This document shows, in pieces, positions 7,230-15,515 of a DNA stretch of 31,512 nucleotides; positions within the stretch are counted from its first letter, which is position 1, and each line of letters opens with the position of its first letter. The stretch covers positions 1 to 31,512 of IMG/VR virus record IMGVR_UViG_3300009285_000970, one strand, 5' to 3'. Source of the stretch: a virus. The notes under the pieces were generated by a model. The model saw only the letters and a list, made by a program, of their open reading frames with translations, ran no database searches and was not told where the DNA came from. The position numbers and the translations under genes are program-made.

Positions 7230-8096
7230 ATGTCAGTAGCTAACACTGAAACATATGCAACAATTTACGACGACGCTCTACAGGCTCGCCTAGACCATCC
7301 ACAGACGTGGAAGGAAATGTGTGCGATAGAGATGACCAACACTCGTGTCATTTCTTCTTCGTACATGTCCACTACTCCGTCTATTCAGACGGTCTCTCGT
7401 GGTACGGGACACGCTGCACAAACCTACGCTGAAACAGCGGAAACGCTTACTATCAGCACCGGTCGTGACCTCGGTCTTATTCAAGACCTTGGCGATGCGG
7501 CACAGTCTCCGTGGACAACGGGGGCGATGCTCTTCGACCGTATTGGTAGTCTCTTAAACGAATTCATCGAGTCTAACGTCCTCGGGCAACACACCACATG
7601 GACGGACTTCGACAACGCTTCAATCGGTGGGAGTGCTGGAAACATCACAGTTTCCGCTTCCAACATCGATGACATCATTCGTGGTGTGAAGCGCGAGATT
7701 CGTGAAGGGAACGGCCAGTCGATGATGAACCAGAAGGGTGTCGGATTCGTATGGCGTGCAGCAGACTTCGAGTACTTGGAGGCGTTCGTACAAGCTAATG
7801 GCTTTGCGACCGCTGACACCGCTCTCAAAGAGGGAACGGTTGAAGGACTCCGCTACATGGGAGCCGACCATTACTGGTCGAACGACCACACGGCAAATCA
7901 CGTCTTCGCAGGCGTGAAGAAAATACAGCGCTTGGGTATTCTCAAGAACTTGTATGGTCGTGCGTTCACGATTCCATTCCCAGCAGGAGATTCAAACACG
8001 TTCTTCTCAGGAACGGCGTACTACTCTCGCGTTGACATCGGTCATTTGACGCCCACGGCTCACGCCGGAATCGTTTTTGACGTGAATGTCGCGTAG
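7230..8096 (+). CDS. Major capsid protein (HK97-fold, putative)
   Basis: The main shell subunit, 288 residues, a normal size for an HK97-fold protein without a long delta domain. Supporting signs are its place right after the scaffold, a helical N-terminal arm (TIYDDALQARLDHPQTWKEM), a central segment consistent with the spine helix and A domain (ITVSASNIDDIIRGVKREIR; FEYLEAFVQANGFATADTAL), and a C-terminal beta region (RVDIGHLTPTAHAGIVFDV). The start is AAATATG with no Shine-Dalgarno site. It is flanked by hairpins on both sides, which may help to stabilise its mRNA. The fold assignment rests on context and general pattern. Confidence 0.8.
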   Translation: MSVANTETYATIYDDALQARLDHPQTWKEMCAIEMTNTRVISSSYMSTTPSIQTVSRGTGHAAQTYAETAETLTISTGRDLGLIQDLGDAAQSPWTTGAMLFDRIGSLLNEFIESNVLGQHTTWTDFDNASIGGSAGNITVSASNIDDIIRGVKREIREGNGQSMMNQKGVGFVWRAADFEYLEAFVQANGFATADTALKEGTVEGLRYMGADHYWSNDHTANHVFAGVKKIQRLGILKNLYGRAFTIPFPAGDSNTFFSGTAYYSRVDIGHLTPTAHAGIVFDVNVA

Positions 8097-8098
8097 TT

Positions 8099-8155
8099 GT
8101 TCTCATCCTTTGCTTCGATACTAAAAATCGGGGCAAGGATATGGGAAGAACCCAT
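8099..8155 (+). other. Long hairpin downstream of the capsid gene
   Basis: ATCCTT (8105-8110) pairs with AAGGAT (8135-8140); after one bulged T the helix continues GC/GC, two G-U pairs and CGAT/ATCG (8116-8119 with 8127-8130), closing a 7-nt loop. GTTCT (8099-8103) and AGAAC (8147-8151) can close an outer stem, or ATGGG (8141-8145) can pair with CCCAT (8151-8155) next to the following start. There is no T tract. A 3' stabilising or processing structure that raises capsid output relative to downstream genes is the likeliest role. Confidence 0.6.
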
Positions 8156-8160
8156 AAAAT

Positions 8161-8925
8161 ATGAATTTCTATAATGTCACAGACCAATATAAATCACTCG
8201 TCCACGAATTGTGGAGTCTTTGCGATGCTGACATCACTTCATATCCTCTCGCAGAAGCGGCGCGGCGCGTTAATGCTTCACTCGAAGAACTTGTCGGAGT
8301 CATCATAAATAATGACGGAACGTGGGAATGGGACGACACCAATCACACCGACTTACCGAGGGGAACTGGAACGCTTGTGGAAGGACAGCAATCGTATTCT
8401 TTTGCGTCCGAGTACCTCCAAATAACTATGATAGAGATTAAGGACGTGAATGGAAATTGGGTCAAATTGAAGCCGCTTGATAAGGATGAGTTGGGCATGC
8501 TTTCTTCCGATGAGTATTTCGGCCTTACGAGCGGGAATCCCAAAACAGGCTTTACAGAATTCTATGACCAGCTCGGCGATTCCCTGCTTCTCTACCCTGC
8601 TCCAACATCAACCTACATAACTTTGGCGAGTGGACTCCGCATTTGGTTCAAGCGTACTATTGACCTGTTTACAGCCGCAGATACCACGCAAGAACCCGGA
8701 CTCCCCTCTACTCATCATGTAATGCTAGCTTTCATGGCGGCGATTCCATATTGCATGAAGTATCACAAGGATAGAGTGCCTCTCTACGAGAAAAAGGTGG
8801 ATGAAATGAAGGTGACGCTTCTAAAGCATTTCGCTCACAGGGAGAAGTCAAAGCGCAAGATTATGACTCCGAAAAGGATTGATTTTGGAGTTGGTGGTGG
8901 CGGACCAAATATACGATTTATATGA
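8161..8925 (+). CDS. Head-tail connector / tail accessory protein (putative)
   Basis: A 254-residue protein right after the capsid gene. It starts with helices (NVTDQYKSLVHELW; AEAARRVNASLEELV), continues with beta segments (YLQITMIEIKDVNGNWVKLK), and ends in a helical block with a basic C-terminus. This order and content match the adaptor proteins that sit under the portal in podovirus-type phages (the P22 gp4 class), which join head to tail. The assignment is by position and general pattern. The TGA stop overlaps the next ATG. Confidence 0.55.
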   Translation: MNFYNVTDQYKSLVHELWSLCDADITSYPLAEAARRVNASLEELVGVIINNDGTWEWDDTNHTDLPRGTGTLVEGQQSYSFASEYLQITMIEIKDVNGNWVKLKPLDKDELGMLSSDEYFGLTSGNPKTGFTEFYDQLGDSLLLYPAPTSTYITLASGLRIWFKRTIDLFTAADTTQEPGLPSTHHVMLAFMAAIPYCMKYHKDRVPLYEKKVDEMKVTLLKHFAHREKSKRKIMTPKRIDFGVGGGGPNIRFI

Positions 8926-9113
8926 GTCTCTCAGTATCAAATGACGCAAAGAATTCTCTTTCAATTACGAATGAGAGCAAGCCGAGTGGCGGCAAATGGA
9001 ACACTGATGCTACGAGAACATGGGCTGATGGCGGGACGTGGGGACAGCCCGGCACGTTCATAAAAAAGGACAGTAAAAACAATCTTTCTATTACTAACGA
9101 ATCAAAAACATGA
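8922..9113 (+). CDS. Small repeat protein with SLSITNES motifs
   Basis: A 63-residue protein whose two ends repeat: AKNSLSITNESKPS near residues 9-22 and SKNNLSITNESKT at residues 51-63, with a Trp/Gly-rich middle (TRTWADGGTWGQPGTF). The repeats differ at several third codon positions, so they are not a recent duplication. ATGA overlaps join it to both neighbours. It resembles a small tail or fibre-linker peptide; function unknown. The same LSITN peptide recurs in the 20-codon frame at 24397. Confidence 0.65.
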   Translation: MSLSVSNDAKNSLSITNESKPSGGKWNTDATRTWADGGTWGQPGTFIKKDSKNNLSITNESKT

Positions 9114-10210
9114 TTAAGAATATCTCAATTTCAATAGTGGTTTGCGTGTTTCTTTTCGTTGCTTTTGTGAATCTTCCTGCAAGTCTTTTCTCGATACGGC
9201 AGTATTTCACTGACGCTAGTTTCGGATCGACGCTCACTAACATTTCCTCCACGGATAATCTTGCAGACTTTCCCACTGTCTATAATGCAAACCAAACAGC
9301 ACTCAATAACGATAAGATAGAAGTCTCGACCACTACACTCCCCAATCTGGCTACCCTGCTTAATCTTGTCGCCGTGGGAACGATTACGACAGGAACGTGG
9401 AGCGCTGACGCTATCGCGGTTGCAAAAGGTGGTACTGGAACTACATCACCTACATCTAATTTAGTTATGCTCGGTAATGGTTCGAGTGGCTTAAAGACAG
9501 CCAACGGGTTTGGGACATCGGGACAATTCCTTACTTCTAATGGCAATGCGACCGCTCCTTCGTGGCAAACCTCTAGTATTGACCAGGGCATCCCCTACAC
9601 ATGGACAGCACATCATATCTTTTCAACACTTTTTGCAACGACTGCTTCGACTACTAATCTGACGTTTACTGGAATAACATCCTCACTTCTAAAAACCTCT
9701 AGTGTGGGGTTGACGCAAGCTGCTGTCGCAGGAACAGACTATCAACAACAACAGTACGTTTATGCAGATACAACTAACATCACGGCTAATAATGGTTTTG
9801 CCACTTCATCGAAGACTTTAGGAATACCTGCCGGTATCGCAACGGCGAGTTCTACTGTGGAAGTAACGGCAAATTTTACTCTTGCGGGTACTAACCCCGA
9901 AAATGGGACATTCTATTTAAAAACAGCGGCTGGAACCACCCTCATTTCGGGAACTCTTGCGGCCGCAGGTGGCACTCACACGGGTCATCTTCATATCAAT
10001 ATGTTTGCGGAGAACTCAACGAGCGTTCAGACTTCGATCTTGACTGCCTTTGCAAACATCATTACTACTAGTAGTGATTTTGTGGCCGTGTCTGCTGAGG
10101 GAACTTCTGCGGTCAACTTTGCAGCAGGACAAGGACTCGTCCTCGTACTTCAGGCTGACGCGGACGACACCTTAACAGTGCAAAACTTCACTATGAAATT
10201 CACACCTTAA
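9110..10210 (+). CDS. Signal-anchored tail fibre-like protein
   Basis: A 366-residue protein. Residues 2-24 form a hydrophobic signal or anchor (KNISISIVVCVFLFVAFVNL). Next come fibre-type repeats: GTITTGTWSADAIAVAKGGTGT, a block commonly found in phage tail fibres, then GNGSSGLKTANGFGTSGQFL and ATTASTTNLTFTG. The C-terminal part (YVYADTTNITANNGFAT onward) reads as a beta-sandwich. It is joined to the small repeat gene by ATGA overlap. A hydrophobic leader on a fibre is unexpected because fibres normally assemble in the cytoplasm. Confidence 0.72.
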   Translation: MIKNISISIVVCVFLFVAFVNLPASLFSIRQYFTDASFGSTLTNISSTDNLADFPTVYNANQTALNNDKIEVSTTTLPNLATLLNLVAVGTITTGTWSADAIAVAKGGTGTTSPTSNLVMLGNGSSGLKTANGFGTSGQFLTSNGNATAPSWQTSSIDQGIPYTWTAHHIFSTLFATTASTTNLTFTGITSSLLKTSSVGLTQAAVAGTDYQQQQYVYADTTNITANNGFATSSKTLGIPAGIATASSTVEVTANFTLAGTNPENGTFYLKTAAGTTLISGTLAAAGGTHTGHLHINMFAENSTSVQTSILTAFANIITTSSDFVAVSAEGTSAVNFAAGQGLVLVLQADADDTLTVQNFTMKFTP

Positions 10211-10211
10211 T

Positions 10212-11711
10212 ATGGGAAAAATCCTGATCTATAAACAGAATAGGTTTGATGGCGGGATTGCCAATGATATTCGCGCCGGAAAACCCAATCAGGCTCAACT
10301 CGTAAAGTATTTTGACATTCTCTCGCACCCTTCCTCGTTAAGGCCCCACAATTCAAGTGAAAGTGGTAATACGACCCCGACGACAGAAATACAAAGGTTT
10401 CTTTTTGCGAACTCCCTCCTATATGGCTATGGGGTTATTGATGGCGATTCAACAAGCGTACAGATTTATACCAAGAGCGATTTTTCAGGCGGTGCGTGGA
10501 ATACATTAGGTTCTTCTTCGACTGCAACAGTTACGCCTGACTTCAATCTTTTTGTGGCATATAAATATGGCGGAACTCTTTACTTATTTGGCGCGAGAGG
10601 TTCAGGCGGGACAGGCGCGATATGGAGGAACACTCCAGGCTCTGCCTTTGATGACAACCACCAAGCGTTGTCTTTCACAACGATAAATCAGGGCATTGTC
10701 CATTCCAAAGACAATATACTTTATATTCCTTATGATAATATCATTGCCAAAAACAACGCGGGAACTTGGAACACGACGGCATTGACGCTAACCGCTGACT
10801 ATCTTTGTTCCTCTATCTGCGAGTATGGAAACTTTCTTGCCATTGGATGTTCGGCGGCCGCGACGGCAGGTAGACCTCATTCCCGTGTTTTCCTTTGGGA
10901 TAGAGACAGCACTGTTTCAACCCTTACTGAAAGTATTGAGGTCGGACCTGAAATCCTAATGGCGTTGCATGAATATGAGGGTTCTCTGATTTCAATTGGC
11001 TATCTTGGCAAAAGAGTCATTGCTCGGCAATATCAGGGTGCTGCTGGTTTTGTAAAAATTGCCGAAATTAGGTCTACGGCAGTTGCAACTGCAATAATTA
11101 ATCGCCACAGTCAGAAAGCGAATGGTCGTATCTATTTCCTAGCTAACTTGACTATCGACGGAACTCAACATGAAGGTGTGTGGAGTTTTGGCCGTAGTCT
11201 TAATGGTGAGATGGCGTTCTCTTTCGACCGTACCGCCAATAACGACACTGACGTTAGTTCGTTACAGAGTTTTCACTTTGAGACTGTGTCAGGAATTGAT
11301 TATATGTTTGTCGCTTATACTGATAACTCGTCAAACGAGCAAGTATCAAAAACGAGTGAAACCTCAACGGACTTTACCGCTAGCTCGGTATGGGAATCTA
11401 CTATTATTAATTTTGATGATGCATCTGCGAAGAAGAAGTTATTAGCTGTCACCGTTATACATGAGCCATTGCCTACTGCGGGAAGTGTTACACTAAAATA
11501 CAAGGCTGATGCTGATAGTTCGTGGACTACTATCTACACCCACACAACGGATGACAGTATTTCTCACTCTGCTATTAACATTGAAAGTTCCGGCGCAACT
11601 CTACCTGAATTCAAGGAACTACGGCTACAAATCACATCAACAGGTGGTGCAGTCATAAATGGCATTAAGGCTTTGGCAGAAATTACTGGAAAGGATATTT
11701 ATAGCGTATGA
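10212..11711 (+). CDS. Tail nozzle / beta-propeller-like protein (putative)
   Basis: A 499-residue soluble protein with many short beta strands and Gly/Asn turns. It opens with KQNRFDGGIANDIRAGKPNQ and a segment (YFDILSHPSSLRPH) of the kind seen at the N-terminus of phage nozzle or DNA-stabilisation proteins (P22 gp10 class); repeated blocks such as LFVAYKYGGTLYLFGARG and SKDNILYIPYDN look like propeller blades. The C-terminal 120 residues are a separate beta-sandwich (GSVTLKYKADADSSWTTIYT). It lies in the tail module after the connector and supports a short-tailed morphology. The name is a pattern-based inference. The start is TTAATATG, 1 nt after the previous stop. Confidence 0.5.
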   Translation: MGKILIYKQNRFDGGIANDIRAGKPNQAQLVKYFDILSHPSSLRPHNSSESGNTTPTTEIQRFLFANSLLYGYGVIDGDSTSVQIYTKSDFSGGAWNTLGSSSTATVTPDFNLFVAYKYGGTLYLFGARGSGGTGAIWRNTPGSAFDDNHQALSFTTINQGIVHSKDNILYIPYDNIIAKNNAGTWNTTALTLTADYLCSSICEYGNFLAIGCSAAATAGRPHSRVFLWDRDSTVSTLTESIEVGPEILMALHEYEGSLISIGYLGKRVIARQYQGAAGFVKIAEIRSTAVATAIINRHSQKANGRIYFLANLTIDGTQHEGVWSFGRSLNGEMAFSFDRTANNDTDVSSLQSFHFETVSGIDYMFVAYTDNSSNEQVSKTSETSTDFTASSVWESTIINFDDASAKKKLLAVTVIHEPLPTAGSVTLKYKADADSSWTTIYTHTTDDSISHSAINIESSGATLPEFKELRLQITSTGGAVINGIKALAEITGKDIYSV

Positions 11712-12025
11712 CTCTCGAACAAAGAATCGCAAGACTAGAGGGGCTTTTATCGCAACTTATCGCATCCGATCGCTATGTCTTTCATAAACATATACAAATG
11801 TTAGACGGTAGGAATGTTCAGTTAGGGCTAACTACGGGTACAAAGATAGGTCTTTCAGGTGGTTCAACTGGTGAAAAAATCGGCCTATGGGGTACTACTC
11901 CGGTAGTGCAACCAAGTGCCATTGCAGATGTAGCAGGTGGTCTCTCCGATTCAGACGGGACTGCGCGTGCTAAAATCAACTCAATCCTCGCCGCGCTACG
12001 CCTTCCAGGATTTATTGATACATAA
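11708..12025 (+). CDS. Tail-tip / fibre trimerisation-type protein
   Basis: A 105-residue protein. An N-terminal helix (TLEQRIARLEGLLSQL) precedes a beta-rich part containing the module (T/L)xxGTKIGL...GEKIGLWGTTPVVQPSAIADV followed by ARAKINSILAALRLPGFI. The GTTPVVQP...INxxLxxLRxxGxI pattern is common at the C-termini of phage tail-fibre and baseplate proteins. Here it is a stand-alone protein, coupled to the nozzle-like gene by ATGA overlap, and probably caps or trimerises a tail component. Confidence 0.65.
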   Translation: MTLEQRIARLEGLLSQLIASDRYVFHKHIQMLDGRNVQLGLTTGTKIGLSGGSTGEKIGLWGTTPVVQPSAIADVAGGLSDSDGTARAKINSILAALRLPGFIDT

Positions 12026-12028
12026 AAT

Positions 12029-13480
12029 ATGGCAACTCAATTCTACAGAAGGCCCGACGAGAGTACAGAGCAATTCAATGCTCGTGTGCAGACCTATTCT
12101 CCAAGTGGAGCTATTACTTCCGAACAGCTTGCTCCTACAGAATCATTGACACTCCCCCCGCCACAACCAACAAGGGATTATAGCCCTCTTGCATCAGCGA
12201 GCATCGAGGGACTTTTGGGCGCGTTCAATACGCCTGCGCCAGAAGAACAAAAGGGACTTGATTTCCAAAACCAGATTCTTGACCTAACACGTTCACTTGG
12301 GGGTGAAACGCAGAGGAAACAGGAACTGGAAGCACAACAAGGCGTTACACAACAGAGAACTGACTTACAGGCCATCGTCGGGCAACTTCAAGGCTTACAA
12401 AAGGAAGCACTCGCAATTCCACTTCAGATACAGCAAGAATTCGCAGGACGCGGAGTTACTGCGGCCGGTGTCGCACCGATACAAACAGGAAGACTCCGTG
12501 AGAACGCAATCAAATCTCTGGGACTTGCCGCAATAGGGCAAACTTTGCAGGGAAATCTTCAACTGGCTGAGAGTTCCATTGAATCAGCAATAGAGGCTGA
12601 ATATGCCCCGAAGAAACAAGAATTGGAGATATTGAAGCAACAATACGAATTGAATCGTGAATCCCTTGAGCGTACAGATAAAAAACGTGCGGATGCACTT
12701 AATATTCTTCTAAAAGAACGTGAGAGAGTGATCAATGATAGACGCGAAGATTCAAAAATGAAACTTCAATTAACAGTACAGGCTGCTTCTAACTCAGCAA
12801 ATCCAGCTCCGTTGAGCGTTTTAGAAGCGGCAAGGAGTTCCGAAACTCCACTTGAGGCACTTTCTTATCTATCGCCATATCTTACGAATCCACTTGAGGT
12901 GGAAGCGCAAGTAGCTGATTTAGCGGCCTTGAAAGCCTCAACAGCACTTACATACGCCAATCTTGAGAAGACACATGCTGAAATAGCAAAAATAAGAAGT
13001 GAAGCGGCGGGGCAAGGCTCAATTTCACAAACGAATTTAGGAGAAATTCTTGATAATTATTCCCTCTCAAACGAGATTCTCTCCGACCCTAACCTTTCAA
13101 TCGCCGTTGGACGCAGTAGCATTTTAGATCCACGGAACTTTATACCTGGCTCTGCGGTTCAGTTAACAAAAAATAAGATAAATCAATTAATTGCTCTACT
13201 TTCGCTTGAAAACCGTCAAAGACTTAAGGGTTCTGGGCAAATCTCGGACTACGAAAGTCGAATTTTGGCACAAGCCTCAACAGCACTTGGTGTCAATCTT
13301 TCAGACGATGACTTTAAAAAAGAATTGAGAAAGGTGCGTGGCGTTTTTGCTACTTCGGCAGGTTTGGAAACAATGGTAGCAGTTAAAGACCCTAAAACAG
13401 GTCAGGTTCGTATCGGGCCAATGAATAGAAAAGGCATTGAAAGTGCCGTGGCACAAGGCTATTCGATTGAATATAAATAA
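12029..13480 (+). CDS. Coiled-coil internal virion (ejection) protein (putative)
   Basis: A 483-residue protein that is mostly helical. A Pro-rich start (TLPPPQPTRDYSPL) is followed by Gln/Glu-rich coiled coil from about residue 75 to 245 (AQQGVTQQRTDLQAIVGQLQ; KQELEILKQQYELNRESLER), and a C-terminal domain with LENRQRLKGSGQISDYESR and SDDDFKKELRKVRGVF. Position between tail genes and fibres, together with the next Gly-rich membrane-active-looking protein, fits the ejection proteins that podovirus-type phages send into the cell with their DNA. No enzyme domain is visible. The start is AAATATG, 3 nt past the previous stop. Confidence 0.55.
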   Translation: MATQFYRRPDESTEQFNARVQTYSPSGAITSEQLAPTESLTLPPPQPTRDYSPLASASIEGLLGAFNTPAPEEQKGLDFQNQILDLTRSLGGETQRKQELEAQQGVTQQRTDLQAIVGQLQGLQKEALAIPLQIQQEFAGRGVTAAGVAPIQTGRLRENAIKSLGLAAIGQTLQGNLQLAESSIESAIEAEYAPKKQELEILKQQYELNRESLERTDKKRADALNILLKERERVINDRREDSKMKLQLTVQAASNSANPAPLSVLEAARSSETPLEALSYLSPYLTNPLEVEAQVADLAALKASTALTYANLEKTHAEIAKIRSEAAGQGSISQTNLGEILDNYSLSNEILSDPNLSIAVGRSSILDPRNFIPGSAVQLTKNKINQLIALLSLENRQRLKGSGQISDYESRILAQASTALGVNLSDDDFKKELRKVRGVFATSAGLETMVAVKDPKTGQVRIGPMNRKGIESAVAQGYSIEYK

Positions 13481-13481
13481 T

Positions 13482-14867
13482 ATGGCATTTGAATTTGAAA
13501 CATTCGGAGCGCCTCTTGTTCAGGGAGAGGCTGCTGTAAAAAAACCAGAAGGTTTGAGTTTCCAGGGTGTACTTAATACTGCAACAAAAGTATCGAAGGG
13601 ACTTGGTTTTGGGGGTGTTGTTGAAACTTTGGGTACTAATCTTGCTAATATTGGAGTGGGATTAGACCCGCGTACTTCCCTTGAAGAAAAAGTGGCTATT
13701 TCTAAAGAATTACCTCAAACTACGCTGGCTGAAAGCATTGGTGCAGGAGTACAACTTGGTGCGAATGTGGCTGGATTTAAAGGTGTTGGAGGGATTGGTT
13801 CTTTTGCAAAACGTCTTTTAACAAACATTGGACTTGGTGGTTCTATATTTGGAGGTGCTACTGCCGCCGAGGGTGGTTCAGCAGAAGAAATAGCGAAGAG
13901 TACTGCCGCTGGTGGTGCTATCGGGGCCGCTATACCACTTGCTGGTGCTACCCTAAGGATTATCGGGGATCAAATTGATAATTTACCTTCGAGGTTTATA
14001 GAGAGTGCTTTGGGAAGAAATAAAAAGGTGGTAATAGAGGAAATAAGGAAAGGTGGAGAGGGGTTGAATAAATATCTACTTGAGAAGAAGTCAATAGGGA
14101 CTGCCGAGACACTTCTCAGAAACGCAGATGATTCGGTAGAGACTCTAGGAAAACAAATACAGGAGAAACTTGCAAGTGCTATTACTCAAGGCGGGAAAGT
14201 TGTTGCGATTGGACGCGACAATTTTCTTGATGATGTAGTAAAAATTCCCGAAGCAGAGGGGGCATTACTTGATAGGGCGGGAGTCAGAGCCATTATTGAA
14301 AGGCTTGCTCCACAATCCAAACAGATTCTTCAAAAGAACTCTTGGACTCTTTCAGAGGCAAATAAACTACGGCAACTTCTTGACAGGACATTGGGTGATA
14401 GGGGGTTTCTTTCATCGCAATTGAGTAGTGATAAACAGGTACTGCTTTCGTTTGCAAATAATCTGCGTGAAACTGTAAAGTCAAAAGCACCCGAAGGGGT
14501 AAGGGCACTTTTTAGTGAATTGGCGAATGAGATAAAACTTCGAGAGGCTTTACTTAATAAAGTCGCTCAACGAGCTGGAAATCAAGTGCTGAGTTTTGGT
14601 GATTTTATAGGTGGCGGTCTTGGCGGAATCTTTGGTTCTTTAGGAGCACAGCCCCTCCTAGGGGCAGGTCTAGGAGTAGCAACTCGTCGTGCCATCGAAT
14701 CAGTACCATTCAAAATGGGAGCGGCTAAAGTCATAAATGCAATTACAAAAGCTGGCCCCGTTCTCGAACAACTAGCACCAGCACAACAGACTGTTATTCT
14801 TGACCTCCTCTCCGAAATTCTCTCACCCGATGCTGAATCGAACCGACAAGAAGGGCAATCACAGTAA
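13482..14867 (+). CDS. Gly/Ala-rich membrane-active internal virion protein (putative)
   Basis: A 461-residue protein. It has several Gly/Ala-rich hydrophobic stretches: around residues 90-108 (GVQLGANVAGFKGVGGIG), 117-155 (NIGLGGSIFGGATAAEGG; GGAIGAAIPLAGATLRIIG) and near 380-405 (DFIGGGLGGIFGSLGAQPLL). These alternate with charged helices. The pattern suits a protein that inserts in the host envelope during DNA delivery. The ATG at 13482 (TAATATG, 1 nt after the previous stop) is chosen over an in-frame ATG at 13437 inside the upstream gene. Assignment as an ejection protein is by position and composition. Confidence 0.55.
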   Translation: MAFEFETFGAPLVQGEAAVKKPEGLSFQGVLNTATKVSKGLGFGGVVETLGTNLANIGVGLDPRTSLEEKVAISKELPQTTLAESIGAGVQLGANVAGFKGVGGIGSFAKRLLTNIGLGGSIFGGATAAEGGSAEEIAKSTAAGGAIGAAIPLAGATLRIIGDQIDNLPSRFIESALGRNKKVVIEEIRKGGEGLNKYLLEKKSIGTAETLLRNADDSVETLGKQIQEKLASAITQGGKVVAIGRDNFLDDVVKIPEAEGALLDRAGVRAIIERLAPQSKQILQKNSWTLSEANKLRQLLDRTLGDRGFLSSQLSSDKQVLLSFANNLRETVKSKAPEGVRALFSELANEIKLREALLNKVAQRAGNQVLSFGDFIGGGLGGIFGSLGAQPLLGAGLGVATRRAIESVPFKMGAAKVINAITKAGPVLEQLAPAQQTVILDLLSEILSPDAESNRQEGQSQ

Positions 14868-14917
14868 ATATGAGAATCGAGACACAGAATAGAACGAATA
14901 GCACGAAGATAAACATA

Positions 14918-15409
14918 TTATCTGTATTGGTTTTTCATAATCAAGGTTTTCAGTGCTTTCTCGATAGGCCATCTAGCTATTACAATTCTATGCCAAAGGG
15001 TGCCTGGTTTGATGGAAACAATCTCCGACCACTCCGCGAGTGTCAATGTCTTTCCTCTAGAAGTAAATCTAGGAATGTTCCTAGTATTCCTTGCTTGCTC
15101 CTTCAACGAAACCCATCTGCAATTCTCTCTACTATAGTCGCCTATTGGATTAATACGATCTATCTGCGTGTTTTTCTCCCCATATTTGTTGACGTGGGCG
15201 AGATAAGAAGTACTCATATCTCTCCAAAATTCGTCAAAGGTATTCCACTGACATTTAACTCCTTTTGCTCCATAACGGGAATAACTAATGTTGTTAGGAT
15301 TCTTACAACGAGCACGGAGGGTAAAAAAGATATTATTCGGGCGTTTTTGCGCAAGTCCATGCTTATAGGCAGGATTATTTTTTCCAAACATTCCTTTTCG
15401 CTTTTTCAT
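14918..15409 (-). CDS. HNH homing endonuclease (NUMOD-type), antisense in the late operon
   Basis: A 163-residue free-standing homing endonuclease. In order: an N-terminal NUMOD3-like stretch (GMFGKNNPAYKHG), a zinc-free HNH core of the phage type (RCKNPNN...YGAKGVKC...IDRINPIGDYSRENCRW, about residues 34-99) and a C-terminal DNA-binding helix-turn-helix (TLTLAEWSEIV...WPIEKAL). It is encoded on the strand opposite to every other gene in the late region, as expected for a mobile gene that cuts and copies itself into intronless alleles. AAGGG lies 10 nt before its ATG, and A rather than T is at -1, both unlike its neighbours. A long frame on the + strand of the same segment is its shadow. Confidence 0.85.
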   Translation of the reverse strand: MKKRKGMFGKNNPAYKHGLAQKRPNNIFFTLRARCKNPNNISYSRYGAKGVKCQWNTFDEFWRDMSTSYLAHVNKYGEKNTQIDRINPIGDYSRENCRWVSLKEQARNTRNIPRFTSRGKTLTLAEWSEIVSIKPGTLWHRIVIARWPIEKALKTLIMKNQYR

Positions 15410-15427
15410 TTTTTCTTGCCCTTACAA

Positions 15428-15470
15428 CCGACCCGCTTTGCGAGTAGGTCGGCTATAGGAGCCGCAAAGC
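15428..15470. other. Competing hairpins in the leader of the antisense HNH gene
   Basis: CCGACC (15428-15433) can pair with GGTCGG (15447-15452), with CGC/GCG inside. Alternatively GCTTTGCG (15435-15442) pairs perfectly with CGCAAAGC (15463-15470). The two 6-8 bp stems interlock and are likely alternatives. The segment lies just upstream of the HNH start on the minus strand and between two late genes on the plus strand, so it could act in either transcript. Confidence 0.45.
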
Positions 15471-15515
15471 TAATAATGGTTTAATCTTAATACCAATCCC
15501 CCTAAAAAGCAACCT

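Noticed and set aside
13437-13481. Longer N-terminus for the Gly/Ala-rich protein
   Set aside because: It would start inside the upstream gene and add an untypical basic leader. ATG 13482 has the local TAATATG context.
14870-15484. 204-codon frame on the + strand
   Set aside because: It lies over the clear HNH endonuclease on the minus strand and its product shows no domain. Only its start context (AAATATG) is of interest and is reported as a possible gene remnant.
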